Assembly: GCA_944390825.1 (NCBI GenBank)
Contig: CALXRG010000005.1
Coordinates: 1 to 64,000, forward strand
DNA from: an uncultured Akkermansia sp.
Lineage (GTDB): Bacteria; Verrucomicrobiota; Verrucomicrobiia; Verrucomicrobiales; Akkermansiaceae
Reading direction: 5' to 3'
Length of the DNA stretch: 64,000 nt
Positions 51,553 to 59,934 of this stretch are shown in pieces. A program made the translations under genes and the position numbers. The notes under the pieces are model-generated. The model did not search any database. It was not told where the DNA came from and saw nothing but the letters and a program-made list of their open reading frames with translations. Positions within the stretch are counted from its first letter, which is position 1; each line of letters opens with the position of its first letter.

Positions 51553-52398
51553 ATGAAAGCAACGATTACACGTTTCGGTGTCAGGGCTCTCTCCCTTGGG
51601 ATGATGGCCGCATTCGCAGTCTCTTCTTCCGCTTTTGCGCAGGATGCAGCAGCTGAGGGAGCAGCCGCAGTACAGAAGACCATGCTCGATAAGTGGGTGA
51701 TTGATGGTGGCTGGACCATGATCCCGCTCGTCATCCTTCTGTTCATCACGCTTTATCTCATGCTTCATTGTGAGATGACACTCAAAAAGGCCAAGTTCTG
51801 CCCGGATGATCTCAAGGCCCAGCTGATTGCTCTGATGGGCGAGTGCCGTGTGCGCTCCGCCATTGAGCTCGCTGCTCAGAATCCCTCTTACCTTGGCCGT
51901 CTCGTCGCATATGCGCTGCCGAACATTGACGCCAACCGGCCTGAGGATCTCGGCAAGGACGGCATCGAGGATGCTATTGCGGATTTCACCGCCAACGAGC
52001 GCCCCGGCATGATGAAGACGGTGGACATGCTCGCCCTCTCCTCCACCATTGCTCCGTCCATCGGTCTGTTCGGTACGGTGCAGGGCATGGTTGAGGCTTT
52101 CGCCATTCTCGCTGAGACAGGCCAGGCCGACCCGACCACGCTGGCAGGTTCCATTTCCGTGGCTCTGCTCACGACCTTCTGGGGTCTGATTATTTCCATC
52201 ATCGCCATGCCGGGCTTCTTCTTCTACAAGAAGCGTGCCCAGGCTCTGGAGGCCTCCTGCATCAACGCCGTTGAGGAAATGATCAGCACCTCCATCAACG
52301 TCCTTAACGCTGATGCTCAGCTCGCCCGCATCCCGGAGGGTCTTAGCGGCGGCGAAGAAGAGGAGTACATCGAAGAAGGTGAGGAGGCTCAAGCCTGA
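51553..52398 (+). CDS. MotA/TolQ/ExbB proton-channel protein
   Basis: The 281-residue inner-membrane protein forms the proton channel that energises an envelope machine with ExbD. It has a cleavable signal-like start (to about 30, SSSAFAQDA), a first transmembrane helix (WTMIPLVILLFITLYLML), a cytoplasmic loop and the two C-terminal helices with the signature TVDMLALSSTIAPSIGLFGTVQGM and SISVALLTTFWGLIISIIAMP. The acidic tail (GGEEEEYIEEGEEAQA) is lineage-specific. It leads the operon with two exbD genes and the TPR gene; no tonB gene adjoins. Confidence 0.93.
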   Translation: MKATITRFGVRALSLGMMAAFAVSSSAFAQDAAAEGAAAVQKTMLDKWVIDGGWTMIPLVILLFITLYLMLHCEMTLKKAKFCPDDLKAQLIALMGECRVRSAIELAAQNPSYLGRLVAYALPNIDANRPEDLGKDGIEDAIADFTANERPGMMKTVDMLALSSTIAPSIGLFGTVQGMVEAFAILAETGQADPTTLAGSISVALLTTFWGLIISIIAMPGFFFYKKRAQALEASCINAVEEMISTSINVLNADAQLARIPEGLSGGEEEEYIEEGEEAQA

Positions 52399-52489
52399 GT
52401 CATACCTCCATGTCCGGGTCTGCCCGCTGTGAGTCAGGCTTCGAGCCGCCTTGCTCGGGCAGGCATGAATTCAACATCATCAGATAACG

Positions 52490-53017
52490 ATGGCAAGCAA
52501 AAAAAACAAGCGCCCCAATGATGAGGTGAGCGGAGACGTCAATCTGTCTCCGATGATCGACTGCTGCTTCCTTCTGCTGATTTTCTTCGTGGTAAATGCT
52601 ACCGCCATTACCGTGGCCAAGGATCCCTCCATCAAGATGCCCAATGCAGTCACCTGCTCGGAGCTCAAAGATGCCAAGGGCTGTATCGTGGTCAATGTCT
52701 ATGCGGATGCAGAGAAAATGAGCACCAAGGCCTTGGATAAGTACAACAAAGCTTTCGGCGGCAAGGGCGTCCAGTGGAGCATGGCAGACGTCAACGGCAA
52801 GACTACTGGCTACGCGCCCGGAGAGGAGCAAAAGCTTATTGACGACATAGGCAAGACCAAGGATATCCTGAAGTCTCAGAAAATCGATGAGACCCAGATC
52901 CGGCTCTACGTGCGCGGCGATCAGAACACTCCGTGGGAGCGCACCGCCAAAGCAATCCAGTGTGCTGCCCAGGCAGGTATCTCCAACCTGGTGTTCGGCA
53001 CGTTGCCGACCAAATAA
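52490..53017 (+). CDS. ExbD/TolR-family protein, first copy
   Basis: The 175-residue bitopic protein has the ExbD core near the N-terminus: VNLSPMIDCCFLLLIFFVV with the essential membrane Asp, then a periplasmic domain. The periplasmic part is longer than usual and contains a 65-residue stretch (ADAEKMSTKALDKYNK...) before the final TPWERTAKAIQCAAQAGISNL that ends ExbD domains. It lies 91 nt after exbB. Confidence 0.9.
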   Translation: MASKKNKRPNDEVSGDVNLSPMIDCCFLLLIFFVVNATAITVAKDPSIKMPNAVTCSELKDAKGCIVVNVYADAEKMSTKALDKYNKAFGGKGVQWSMADVNGKTTGYAPGEEQKLIDDIGKTKDILKSQKIDETQIRLYVRGDQNTPWERTAKAIQCAAQAGISNLVFGTLPTK

Positions 53018-53040
53018 CCCCGAGCGTATCATCAGTAACC

Positions 53041-53535
53041 ATGGCAAGACATAAAAAAATCGAAGTCGAAGAGCAGGGAGATCCCGAGATGAACATCTCC
53101 TCCCTCATTGACTGCTGCTTCCTTCTGCTGATTTACTTCCTGGTGGCTACCACCCTGGTGAGCGAGAAGAAGATCGACATGGCCATGCCTTCTTCCTCCC
53201 CGTCGGATGGCGCCCCGCCCCCGCTGGAGCCCGGACGCATTCAGATCAAGGCCGACGGCTCGGTGCTCTGGGGCTCCGGTGCCAGTGCTGTCCAGGTAGG
53301 GTCGGCTTCGGTCGGTATTGATCCGGCCTCCGATGCTTACCGCGATGTCGGTCGCCTCAGCGAGCTCGTCGATAACCTCAAAACCCTGAAGGACAACGCC
53401 AAAGCCGTTGATGCCGAGCCCATCATCATGCTCAACAGCAACGGCAGCACCCCTCACCAGCGCGTCGTGGACGTCATGTCCGCCCTTGCTGAAGCGGGCA
53501 TTCAGTCCGTCGGTTTGGAAACATCCATCGAGTAA
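53041..53535 (+). CDS. ExbD/TolR-family protein, second copy
   Basis: The 164-residue protein has MNISSLIDCCFLLLIYFLV with the essential Asp in the single transmembrane helix, a Pro/Ser-rich linker (SSSPSDGAPPPLEPG) and an ExbD periplasmic domain ending GSTPHQRVVDVMSALAEAGIQSVGL. It differs enough from the first copy (24 nt upstream) to form a heteromeric ExbD pair rather than a recent duplicate. ATG 53041 follows the first copy directly. Confidence 0.9.
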   Translation: MARHKKIEVEEQGDPEMNISSLIDCCFLLLIYFLVATTLVSEKKIDMAMPSSSPSDGAPPPLEPGRIQIKADGSVLWGSGASAVQVGSASVGIDPASDAYRDVGRLSELVDNLKTLKDNAKAVDAEPIIMLNSNGSTPHQRVVDVMSALAEAGIQSVGLETSIE

Positions 53536-53561
53536 TCCCCTTCACTTGAACCATCCCAAGA

Positions 53562-53596
53562 GGGGAGTCGTGCGGCTTTGCCGCAGCTCCCCTTTT
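53562..53596 (+). terminator. terminator/attenuator between exbD and the TPR gene
   Basis: GGGGAG...TGCGGC (53562-53576) pairs with GCCGCA.CTCCCC (53580-53592), followed by TTTTC. The next gene starts 44 nt later without a clear promoter, so partial read-through could set the ExbBD:TPR ratio. Confidence 0.75.
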
Positions 53597-53639
53597 CTTG
53601 TCCTTCCAACAATTAATCTTTTAACTACACGCACCGCAT

Positions 53640-56600
53640 ATGTTCCAATACTCCAAAACCGCGGCACTAGTCGCCATTGCTGCCCTCGTGGCGCCGGCAG
53701 TATGCCAGGCGCAGGACCTCGTGGGCTCCTTGGGGCAGGCCGAAAAACTCAACAAGGGCGGCAAGCCGGAGGAAGCCATTAAACTCTGCAACGCCGTCCT
53801 CAAGAAATTTGAGGCCAACACCAAGGTCGCGCAGCAATTCAAATACATGGCGCCCTTCTACTACTGGCAGCGCGCTACAGCCCAACTGCGCCTTAACAAA
53901 CTGGATGACGCTTACGAGTCCTTCAGAAAGATTGCAGAGGACGCCCAGTGGAAAGACGATCTCCTGCGTCAGCGTGCCAAGGACGCCCAAGCCCAGGCAT
54001 CCGGCGGCAAGAAACGCACCGTTGGCTACGACCCGCTGCTGACCATGTCTCTTTTCCAGATGGGCTACCTGCGCTTCAAACAGGCAGCTGGCGACGGCAA
54101 AACCCCGGGGGATCCCGCTAAGTTTGATGACGCCATCAAGAATCTCGAAGCTTATCTGGAACTGCTGGAAAAGGGAAAAGTCTCCGCGCAGGAGCGTGAG
54201 CAAAAGCTCAATGGCCAGGTCTGCTTCCTGCTGCTGCAGTCTTACCTTCTGAAAGAAAAACCGGATTTTGCGAAAGGGACCGAGTATTTGGAGCGCAGCC
54301 GCAAAGGCAAAGGCAAATTGCCCGAAGACATGGTGATGGATGGTCTCAACACCATCATCGGCGTGGCTTTGGATGAAAAGAAAGGTGCCAATGCTGATAT
54401 GATGGATCTGGCCTACAAGGCTCTTTCCACCATTCCTGCCATGGAGCCCACGGCTGCTGCACCGAATGTCAGCAAGTTCATCGCCTACGGCAGCCGGGCC
54501 GCCAGCTTTGCACAGCGCGAGCTCAAGGCGGGCAACGCAGCTACCGCAGAAGCAGCCGGACGCATCATGGCGACGGTGTTTGGCATGGTTCCGGGCACGG
54601 ATGACGTGCTCGCAGATCTTGAAGTCCAGAGCAAGTGGGCGGGCAAGGATCCGGCCATTGCCCTTCCGGTGGACTCAGGCAGCGGACGCCGCTACAGCGT
54701 CAAAGCCATCAACGCACTTAACACGGCGTACGGCAAACTGGTAAGCGATAACACTGATCCGGAAGCCTATGCCCTGCTTTCCGCTGCCAATGTCAACCTG
54801 AGCATGGGCTCCAACCGCATGGGCAAGGCAGGCTTCCAGGTCCTGCTCGATCGCTATCCCGGCATTTCCAACAAGAACAAAGAAGGCAAAGTGGAGCAGC
54901 TCGCCCCCAAGCTGAAGTTCCAGCTGGCGCAACTGCAGTACCTCACCGGCAACGAAGCTGTAGGTCAGCAGCTGGAAGCCTCTCTGAGCGATGCCGACCT
55001 GGGGGATGAACAGTCCAAGAACCTCGTCTTCAACAAGATGCGGCGTCTGCTCAAGGAGAACAACTGGGAGGGAGTCATCCCCGTGGCCGAAGAAGTCGTT
55101 GCTGTCAACAAAGCCGCACCCTCGAGCATCGCGGCAGCCACCGCTCAGTTCGTCATATGCGCCGCCAACTTCAAACTGGGCAGACCGGATGAAGTTGTCG
55201 CCAAGACGGAGGCCTTCCTTGCCAGCGGTAATCTCAAACCCGGCACGACCAAAAACGATCTCAAGCCCGCTCAGGTCGCCGATTACGAGCACCAGCTCTA
55301 CTTCTTCCTCATCGACGCCTACAACAAACTGGGAGCCGCGAACCCCGCCAACTATGACAAGGTCGTGGAGACCTTTGACAAGTTCCGTCAGAAGTATCCG
55401 TCCAACGACGAGGCAGAGAACAAGCTCATCTCCAACACCGTCTACACGGTCGTTGATGCTCTGCTGAAGCGCGCCACCATGGCCGATGAGGAGGGCCACA
55501 AGGCAGATGTTGCCAAGGCGCTGGAGTACGCCAAACTGATCAGTGACAACTGGCCCGCCTGCGACGTCTATCCGGCTGCACAACTGCTGCGGGGCAACAT
55601 CATGATCAACGGCGACGACGACGCGGCCAAGCCCGAGGGCATGAAGGCACTCGAGATGGCGTGCGAAGCCGCCCTGAAACAGGAAAACGGCAAAGGCAAA
55701 CCCATCGCTGCCAACGCTCTCTATCTGCTCTACTCATACGGTCCCGAGTTCAAGCAGGAAGGCGAGACGGATGAAGCCCTTGCTGCCCGTATGAAGCAGC
55801 TTGCCGATCGCTTCTGGAATGAGGCTGACCATGAGGGCAACAACTACGCTCTCGACATGAGTGGCGTCCAGCTGCGCCGCGATGTCAAGGACAAGGCGGG
55901 CAAGGACGTCTTTGAAGCGGATCTGGCCAAAGCCCGTGAGGTCATTGCCCGCGAGGCCACCTATGCCTTCAAGAACAACCGCACCAACAAAGGCTTGGAG
56001 ATGGCTATCAACTCCTACGTGGACTCCTACGTGGAAGGCAACGAGGCTCTCTCCGGTCAGAAGCTTACTGCGGATCAGGTCATTGGGCACTTGGAGAGCT
56101 TCCCCGGTATCCAGCCGGACGACAAGTACACGCAGGCTATTCTTTACATGGCCCGCATCACTCAACTGCAGAAGCAGATGGATGCTATCCGCCAGTCCAT
56201 GGGCAATAACGAAGCCGAAAATGCAGCCAAGAATACTGAGATTGCCCGCATGCGAGAAAACGTGCAGACTCAGATCCGGCAGATGCGCAACAAGTTCAAG
56301 CCCGAGGAGCTCACGGACTTTATCTGCCTCCAGGTGGGTGATAACCTCGTGAACTTCGTGGAGGCAGTCGGAGCGGCCGGCAACAACAGTGATGATCTGA
56401 AAGACGCCGTTTCGTACTACGACAAGGTGATTGAGCGCAAGAGCCCGCAGACGATGGCTGCTACCGTGGGCAAAGCCCGCGCGGCGAAGCTCTCGGGTGA
56501 TGTGGATGGAGCCATCACTCTGCTGACGCAGGTGACAGCTCCCGGCGCCTGCTCCGATGGAACCGTGGTTGCCAACGCGCTTTATCTCCTCACCGAGAGC

Positions 56601-57080
56601 TACCTGCAGAAGGGAGACACTGCCAAGGCCCTAGCCACCGGCAAGACTTACCTGAACAACCGCAGCGCTACTCGCCGCATCGAGATGAATATGCTCATGG
56701 CCAATGCTTACCAGAAGGCCGGCGACGACAAGAATGCACTGGTGACCTACATGAACATCTACAGTTCCAACAAGGGCAACGTCAAGTACTCGGCTCCGGC
56801 CTGTGCAGCCCTGATGAAGCTGCTCTGGGAGCGCAATACGCCCACCTCCGGTGATCGTCTTTCCCGCGAGTTCAAGAACTCTGACCGCTGGACCGCCTGG
56901 AACACGGGTGCCGACTACGTGAAGGTCCTCAAGGCTAACAAGTTCGAAGAGAAGATGAACTCGGAGGAACGCACGGCCTTCCGCGAAGTGGAAAAACTCG
57001 TCGAGCAGTACGGCAGTGATCCCGCTGTGCAGCGCGAGGAGAGCGACAACAGGCGTTTCCGTCAGCAGCTTGGCAAGTAA
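53640..57080 (+). CDS. giant exported TPR-repeat protein
   Basis: The 1146-residue protein has a signal peptide (1-25, ending AVCQAQ) and is otherwise almost wholly helical TPR-like repeats, for example AEKLNKGGKPEEAIKLCNAVL, YYWQRATAQLRLNKLDDAYESF, ATAQFVICAANFKLGRPDEVV and YLLTESYLQKGDTAKALATGK, ending RRFRQQLGK. It should form a large periplasmic scaffold. Its place directly after exbB-exbD-exbD suggests that it is the load moved or held by that proton-driven motor. I recall, without verification, that A. muciniphila uses a similar TPR/ExbBD-type complex for mucin uptake. The exact partner cannot be read from the sequence. Confidence 0.88.
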   Translation: MFQYSKTAALVAIAALVAPAVCQAQDLVGSLGQAEKLNKGGKPEEAIKLCNAVLKKFEANTKVAQQFKYMAPFYYWQRATAQLRLNKLDDAYESFRKIAEDAQWKDDLLRQRAKDAQAQASGGKKRTVGYDPLLTMSLFQMGYLRFKQAAGDGKTPGDPAKFDDAIKNLEAYLELLEKGKVSAQEREQKLNGQVCFLLLQSYLLKEKPDFAKGTEYLERSRKGKGKLPEDMVMDGLNTIIGVALDEKKGANADMMDLAYKALSTIPAMEPTAAAPNVSKFIAYGSRAASFAQRELKAGNAATAEAAGRIMATVFGMVPGTDDVLADLEVQSKWAGKDPAIALPVDSGSGRRYSVKAINALNTAYGKLVSDNTDPEAYALLSAANVNLSMGSNRMGKAGFQVLLDRYPGISNKNKEGKVEQLAPKLKFQLAQLQYLTGNEAVGQQLEASLSDADLGDEQSKNLVFNKMRRLLKENNWEGVIPVAEEVVAVNKAAPSSIAAATAQFVICAANFKLGRPDEVVAKTEAFLASGNLKPGTTKNDLKPAQVADYEHQLYFFLIDAYNKLGAANPANYDKVVETFDKFRQKYPSNDEAENKLISNTVYTVVDALLKRATMADEEGHKADVAKALEYAKLISDNWPACDVYPAAQLLRGNIMINGDDDAAKPEGMKALEMACEAALKQENGKGKPIAANALYLLYSYGPEFKQEGETDEALAARMKQLADRFWNEADHEGNNYALDMSGVQLRRDVKDKAGKDVFEADLAKAREVIAREATYAFKNNRTNKGLEMAINSYVDSYVEGNEALSGQKLTADQVIGHLESFPGIQPDDKYTQAILYMARITQLQKQMDAIRQSMGNNEAENAAKNTEIARMRENVQTQIRQMRNKFKPEELTDFICLQVGDNLVNFVEAVGAAGNNSDDLKDAVSYYDKVIERKSPQTMAATVGKARAAKLSGDVDGAITLLTQVTAPGACSDGTVVANALYLLTESYLQKGDTAKALATGKTYLNNRSATRRIEMNMLMANAYQKAGDDKNALVTYMNIYSSNKGNVKYSAPACAALMKLLWERNTPTSGDRLSREFKNSDRWTAWNTGADYVKVLKANKFEEKMNSEERTAFREVEKLVEQYGSDPAVQREESDNRRFRQQLGK

Positions 57081-57104
57081 TTAACCCCCAGCCTTACCAC
57101 AGAT

Positions 57105-58139
57105 ATGAAAGTATTGAATGTTATGACTCTGGCGCTTGCCGCCTTCAGTGGATTCGCTGTAGCGCAGGATGCCCCTGCCGCGCCCAAGCTTATTGTCTCG
57201 ATCATGAACAATAAGCGCTGGGTAGCGATCCCCTCTCTGCAGGCTCAAGGCAAGAACCTTGTTTTCATCAACCCGCAGACGACCGAACCCGCCGCAATGC
57301 CCGTTCGTGCGCCCTACCTGATTCACACCCCCAAGGAACTTGACAACGCCTTTGTTGACTACCGGGGTGGCGATTTGGCTGCGGCGATGAAGCAATTTGA
57401 ACAGGTGCGCGGCAAATATGCCGAGTACCGCGAGCTGGATGGCAACCCCTCTCTGCGGGCTGCCATGGCTGAACTTGACTGCGCGATGCGTCTCCAGAAC
57501 TGGGCGCACCTGGCGCAGGTGGGCGATGCCATCGCGGCCAAGACCTACGGAGACATCACACCCCGTCAGCTTGCCACCGTGCAGGCAGCGCGTTACGTGG
57601 CGCAGGCCATGAATGGCGTGGCTGATGCTTCGAAAGCCAAAGGCCTTTACAATGCCATCGCCAAGCAGCAGGCCAAGTATGCCGCGCTGAACAGCAATGG
57701 CACTGTGGAGAACATCGGTTTGCGTCCCTACAGCTGGTACTGCTATTGTCTGGGGCGCCTCGCCGAGGCCCAGATTCCGGCGGATCAGCTTCAGGGCACG
57801 ATCGCTGCGGGTGCTCTGCCTGTGGCCAATGAAGCTATCGACCGCTATTGCCAGGCTGCCGTCGCCCTTCATGGCAGCTCGCCTGAGCTTGCTGGCGACG
57901 CTACGATGCGAGCTCTCAAACTCCTCAACGCCATGCCCGGTGTGAAAGAGTATGCCAAGACCGCCAGTGCTGCGGGCCAGATGGATACCGCCGCCTGGAA
58001 CAAAGCCCCCAATGACTTCAAGGACGCCGTCGCCATGGCCCACCTCATCAAAACCGTCTATGCGCCGGAGGTGAAGGACAGCCTGGTAGACAGTCTTTCC
58101 GTCCTTTACCCGAAGCCGCAACCCAAGGCGGCGGAGTAA
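57105..58139 (+). CDS. exported protein of the ExbBD-TPR operon, unknown family
   Basis: I do not recognise the family. The 344-residue protein has a signal peptide (1-20, GFAVAQ) and then a short beta part (LIVSIMNNKRWVAIPSLQAQ) followed by helical, TPR-like sequence (GGDLAAAMKQFEQVRGKYAEY, LATVQAARYVAQAM, AIDRYCQAAVALHG). It begins 24 nt after the TPR gene and ends at a strong terminator, so it belongs to the same unit and probably to the same envelope complex. Confidence 0.82.
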   Translation: MKVLNVMTLALAAFSGFAVAQDAPAAPKLIVSIMNNKRWVAIPSLQAQGKNLVFINPQTTEPAAMPVRAPYLIHTPKELDNAFVDYRGGDLAAAMKQFEQVRGKYAEYRELDGNPSLRAAMAELDCAMRLQNWAHLAQVGDAIAAKTYGDITPRQLATVQAARYVAQAMNGVADASKAKGLYNAIAKQQAKYAALNSNGTVENIGLRPYSWYCYCLGRLAEAQIPADQLQGTIAAGALPVANEAIDRYCQAAVALHGSSPELAGDATMRALKLLNAMPGVKEYAKTASAAGQMDTAAWNKAPNDFKDAVAMAHLIKTVYAPEVKDSLVDSLSVLYPKPQPKAAE

Positions 58140-58157
58140 CACACAACCCTGCTTCGG

Positions 58158-58190
58158 GGCGGGGGCGCAGGGGCGCCCCCGCCTTTCTTT
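58158..58190 (+). terminator. rho-independent terminator of the ExbBD-TPR operon
   Basis: GGCGGGGGCGC (58158-58168) and GCGCCCCCGCC (58173-58183) form a perfect 11-bp stem with a 4-nt loop, followed by TTTCTTT. Confidence 0.92.
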
Positions 58191-58285
58191 CGGGCTTGCC
58201 CCATTTCCGGGTGCAGGCGCTTGCGTACATGGGCGCCCCTGATGCGTGCGGCTGTCACGTGTGCCCCATCATACGCTTCTTCCCA

Positions 58286-58326
58286 TTCACCCACCGATTG
58301 CGTTTCCCTTTCACTCACTGATTACG
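58286..58326 (+). promoter_or_regulatory. 24-bp-spaced direct repeat upstream of the GNAT gene
   Basis: TTCACCCACCGATTGCG (58286-58302) and TTCACTCACTGATTACG (58310-58326) match at 14 of 17 bases and lie 24 bp apart. They could be a regulator site or the remnant of a duplication. No good promoter hexamers were found. Confidence 0.45.
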
Positions 58327-58357
58327 CCGCATAGGAACAAACCGACTCGTTGCTGCC

Positions 58358-58837
58358 ATGATTGACATGCTGGTTAAACTGTATGAACTCCCGGATGGTG
58401 CCCCGCTGCGCTCGGCTCTGGCGGAACGCGGGGTTACCGTGCGGCGCTGCCAACCTTATGAAGCCCACATCCTGGAAGAATGGGTGGGCCGTCACTTCAG
58501 CCCCAAGTGGGTCAGTGAATGCCGCGTCGCCATGGCACACAGCCCCGTGGGCTGCGTCATTGCCACCCGTGAGCGCACCATCATCGGCTTTGCCTGTTTT
58601 GATGTGACTGCGCGGGGATTTATTGGCCCCATGGGTGTCAGCGAGGATACACGCGGCAGCGGCATCGGCCGTGCCCTTGTGGTGACTGCCGCAGAGCAGC
58701 TTCGCGCCCTTGGATACGCCTATGCCATCATCGGTGGCGTTGGCCCGGAAGCCTTCTACGAGCGCAGCCTGGGTGCCATCCCCATCCCTGCGTCCTCGCC
58801 AGGCATCTATGCAGACCTCTTGCCCGATCCTCAGTAA
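58358..58837 (+). CDS. GNAT-family N-acetyltransferase
   Basis: The 159-residue protein has the acetyl-CoA-binding motif A in GPMGVSEDTRGSGIGRALVV (RGSGIGR loop) and motif B in YAYAIIGGVGPEAFYERSLGA. The acceptor substrate is unknown. ATG 58358 or 58367 could be the start. It stands alone between terminator-separated units. Confidence 0.88.
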   Translation: MIDMLVKLYELPDGAPLRSALAERGVTVRRCQPYEAHILEEWVGRHFSPKWVSECRVAMAHSPVGCVIATRERTIIGFACFDVTARGFIGPMGVSEDTRGSGIGRALVVTAAEQLRALGYAYAIIGGVGPEAFYERSLGAIPIPASSPGIYADLLPDPQ

Positions 58838-58901
58838 GCCCTCCTCCCACCCCTCGGAGAGTGCTTTTTTCTCTTTTTTTGAGGTAAACCGACACTTTAC
58901 C

Positions 58902-58930
58902 TTGACAGCCTCCGCAAAACCTGCTAACTT
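58902..58930 (+). promoter_or_regulatory. promoter of the 58953 lipoprotein gene
   Basis: TTGACA (58902-58907) and TAACTT (58925-58930) are 17 bp apart, giving a leader of about 16 nt. A T-rich tract (58864-58880) precedes it. Confidence 0.75.
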
Positions 58931-58952
58931 GCAACAGTAGCTTATCTTTTTC

Positions 58953-59741
58953 ATGAAACGTCTTCTCTTCATTCCCACGTGCACACTGTTGGCGCTCGGT
59001 TTCCTTTCCTCCTGCCAGAAAGAGGAAAAGTCCGCTCTCGAACTTGCCAGTGATTTGGTTACCGAGCTCCAGTCCGTCACCAACTACGAAACCGCAGAAG
59101 CCGCAGCTCCCCGCGTCGAAGCCATCAACAAGCGCTTCCAGGATGCCAGCGTGCGTACGCTGACGCTCAACGACAGCGCATTGCTGCGCAGCTCCACCGG
59201 TTCACCCGGGCATGAGGCCGACCGCTATGTGGAGGTCCTCTCCCAGCTCGCCCGCGAGATGGCCCGCGTCCGCGCCAGTCTCCCGGTTACCTCGCATGAT
59301 GGCGAGATCGACCAGCAGGAACTGCTGATGGCCGTAGGCGTCGCCTCCGGCAATGCTACCGTTTCGTCCACGGCAGAGGAAAGGGCCGCCGCCGGCAAGG
59401 CCTACTTGGAAGATGACGTGACGGAGTCGAACAAAGAGCCCGGCCGTTTTGCTGAGTGCTACGGCTCCAACGCCCTCAAGTCCGCTCTCGCCTACGTGGC
59501 CGTACCCTCGGAAGCTCCCGTGATGAAGTTCGACAGTGCGGCAGACGTGGTAGCCATCCCCGAAGCCGGTGCTGCCCCGGCCCCGGCAGCCGCCGATGGA
59601 GCTGACGCTGCCACTGCGGGTGGCGAGGAACCTGCTGCGGAAGAGACACCCGCAGACGCGCCTGCGGCTGAAGAACCGGCTCCTGCCGACACGCCCGCAG
59701 AAGGCGGTGAGGACGACCTGGATATCGAGATTGACCTCTGA
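58953..59741 (+). CDS. predicted lipoprotein with Ala/Pro/Glu-rich tail
   Basis: I do not recognise the family. The 262-residue protein starts MKRLLFIPTCTLLALGFLSS with lipobox LSSC (Cys21). Residues 25-185 are helical and polar (ELASDLVTELQSVTNYETAE, VEVLSQLAREMARVRASLP). The last 70 residues are almost only Ala, Pro, Glu, Asp and Thr (EEPAAEETPADAPAAEEPAP), a disordered acidic tail that probably extends into the periplasm, ending DLDIEIDL. Confidence 0.82.
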   Translation: MKRLLFIPTCTLLALGFLSSCQKEEKSALELASDLVTELQSVTNYETAEAAAPRVEAINKRFQDASVRTLTLNDSALLRSSTGSPGHEADRYVEVLSQLAREMARVRASLPVTSHDGEIDQQELLMAVGVASGNATVSSTAEERAAAGKAYLEDDVTESNKEPGRFAECYGSNALKSALAYVAVPSEAPVMKFDSAADVVAIPEAGAAPAPAAADGADAATAGGEEPAAEETPADAPAAEEPAPADTPAEGGEDDLDIEIDL

Positions 59742-59831
59742 TACCGGTACAGGGCACAGCCTCGCGATGGGTATTAGCCGCACGCTGGTCACAACCACTG
59801 CCTCACGTCATTGCGACGCTTGACATTTTCC

Positions 59832-59864
59832 GGCCGCACCGCCTGCCAGGCGATGCGGCCTTTT
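59832..59864 (+). terminator. rho-independent terminator of the 58953 lipoprotein gene
   Basis: GGCCGCA (59832-59838) and TGCGGCC (59854-59860) flank an inner GCCTG/CAGGC pair, and TTTT follows at 59861-59864. Confidence 0.82.
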
Positions 59865-59872
59865 AATACCTC

Positions 59873-59932
59873 CCGTACCGCCTTCCGTACCGTTTCCCGT
59901 ACCGTTTCCTATCCCTCCTCGCATCCCTCCTT
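59873..59932 (+). repeat. 12-nt tandem repeats directly upstream of truA
   Basis: Five 12-nt units start at 59873 (CCGTACCGCCTT), 59885 and 59897 (both CCGTACCGTTTC), 59909 (CTATCCCTCCTC) and 59921 (GCATCCCTCCTT). The array runs up to 2 nt before the truA ATG, so it forms the leader of truA. Confidence 0.88.
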
Positions 59933-59934
59933 CC

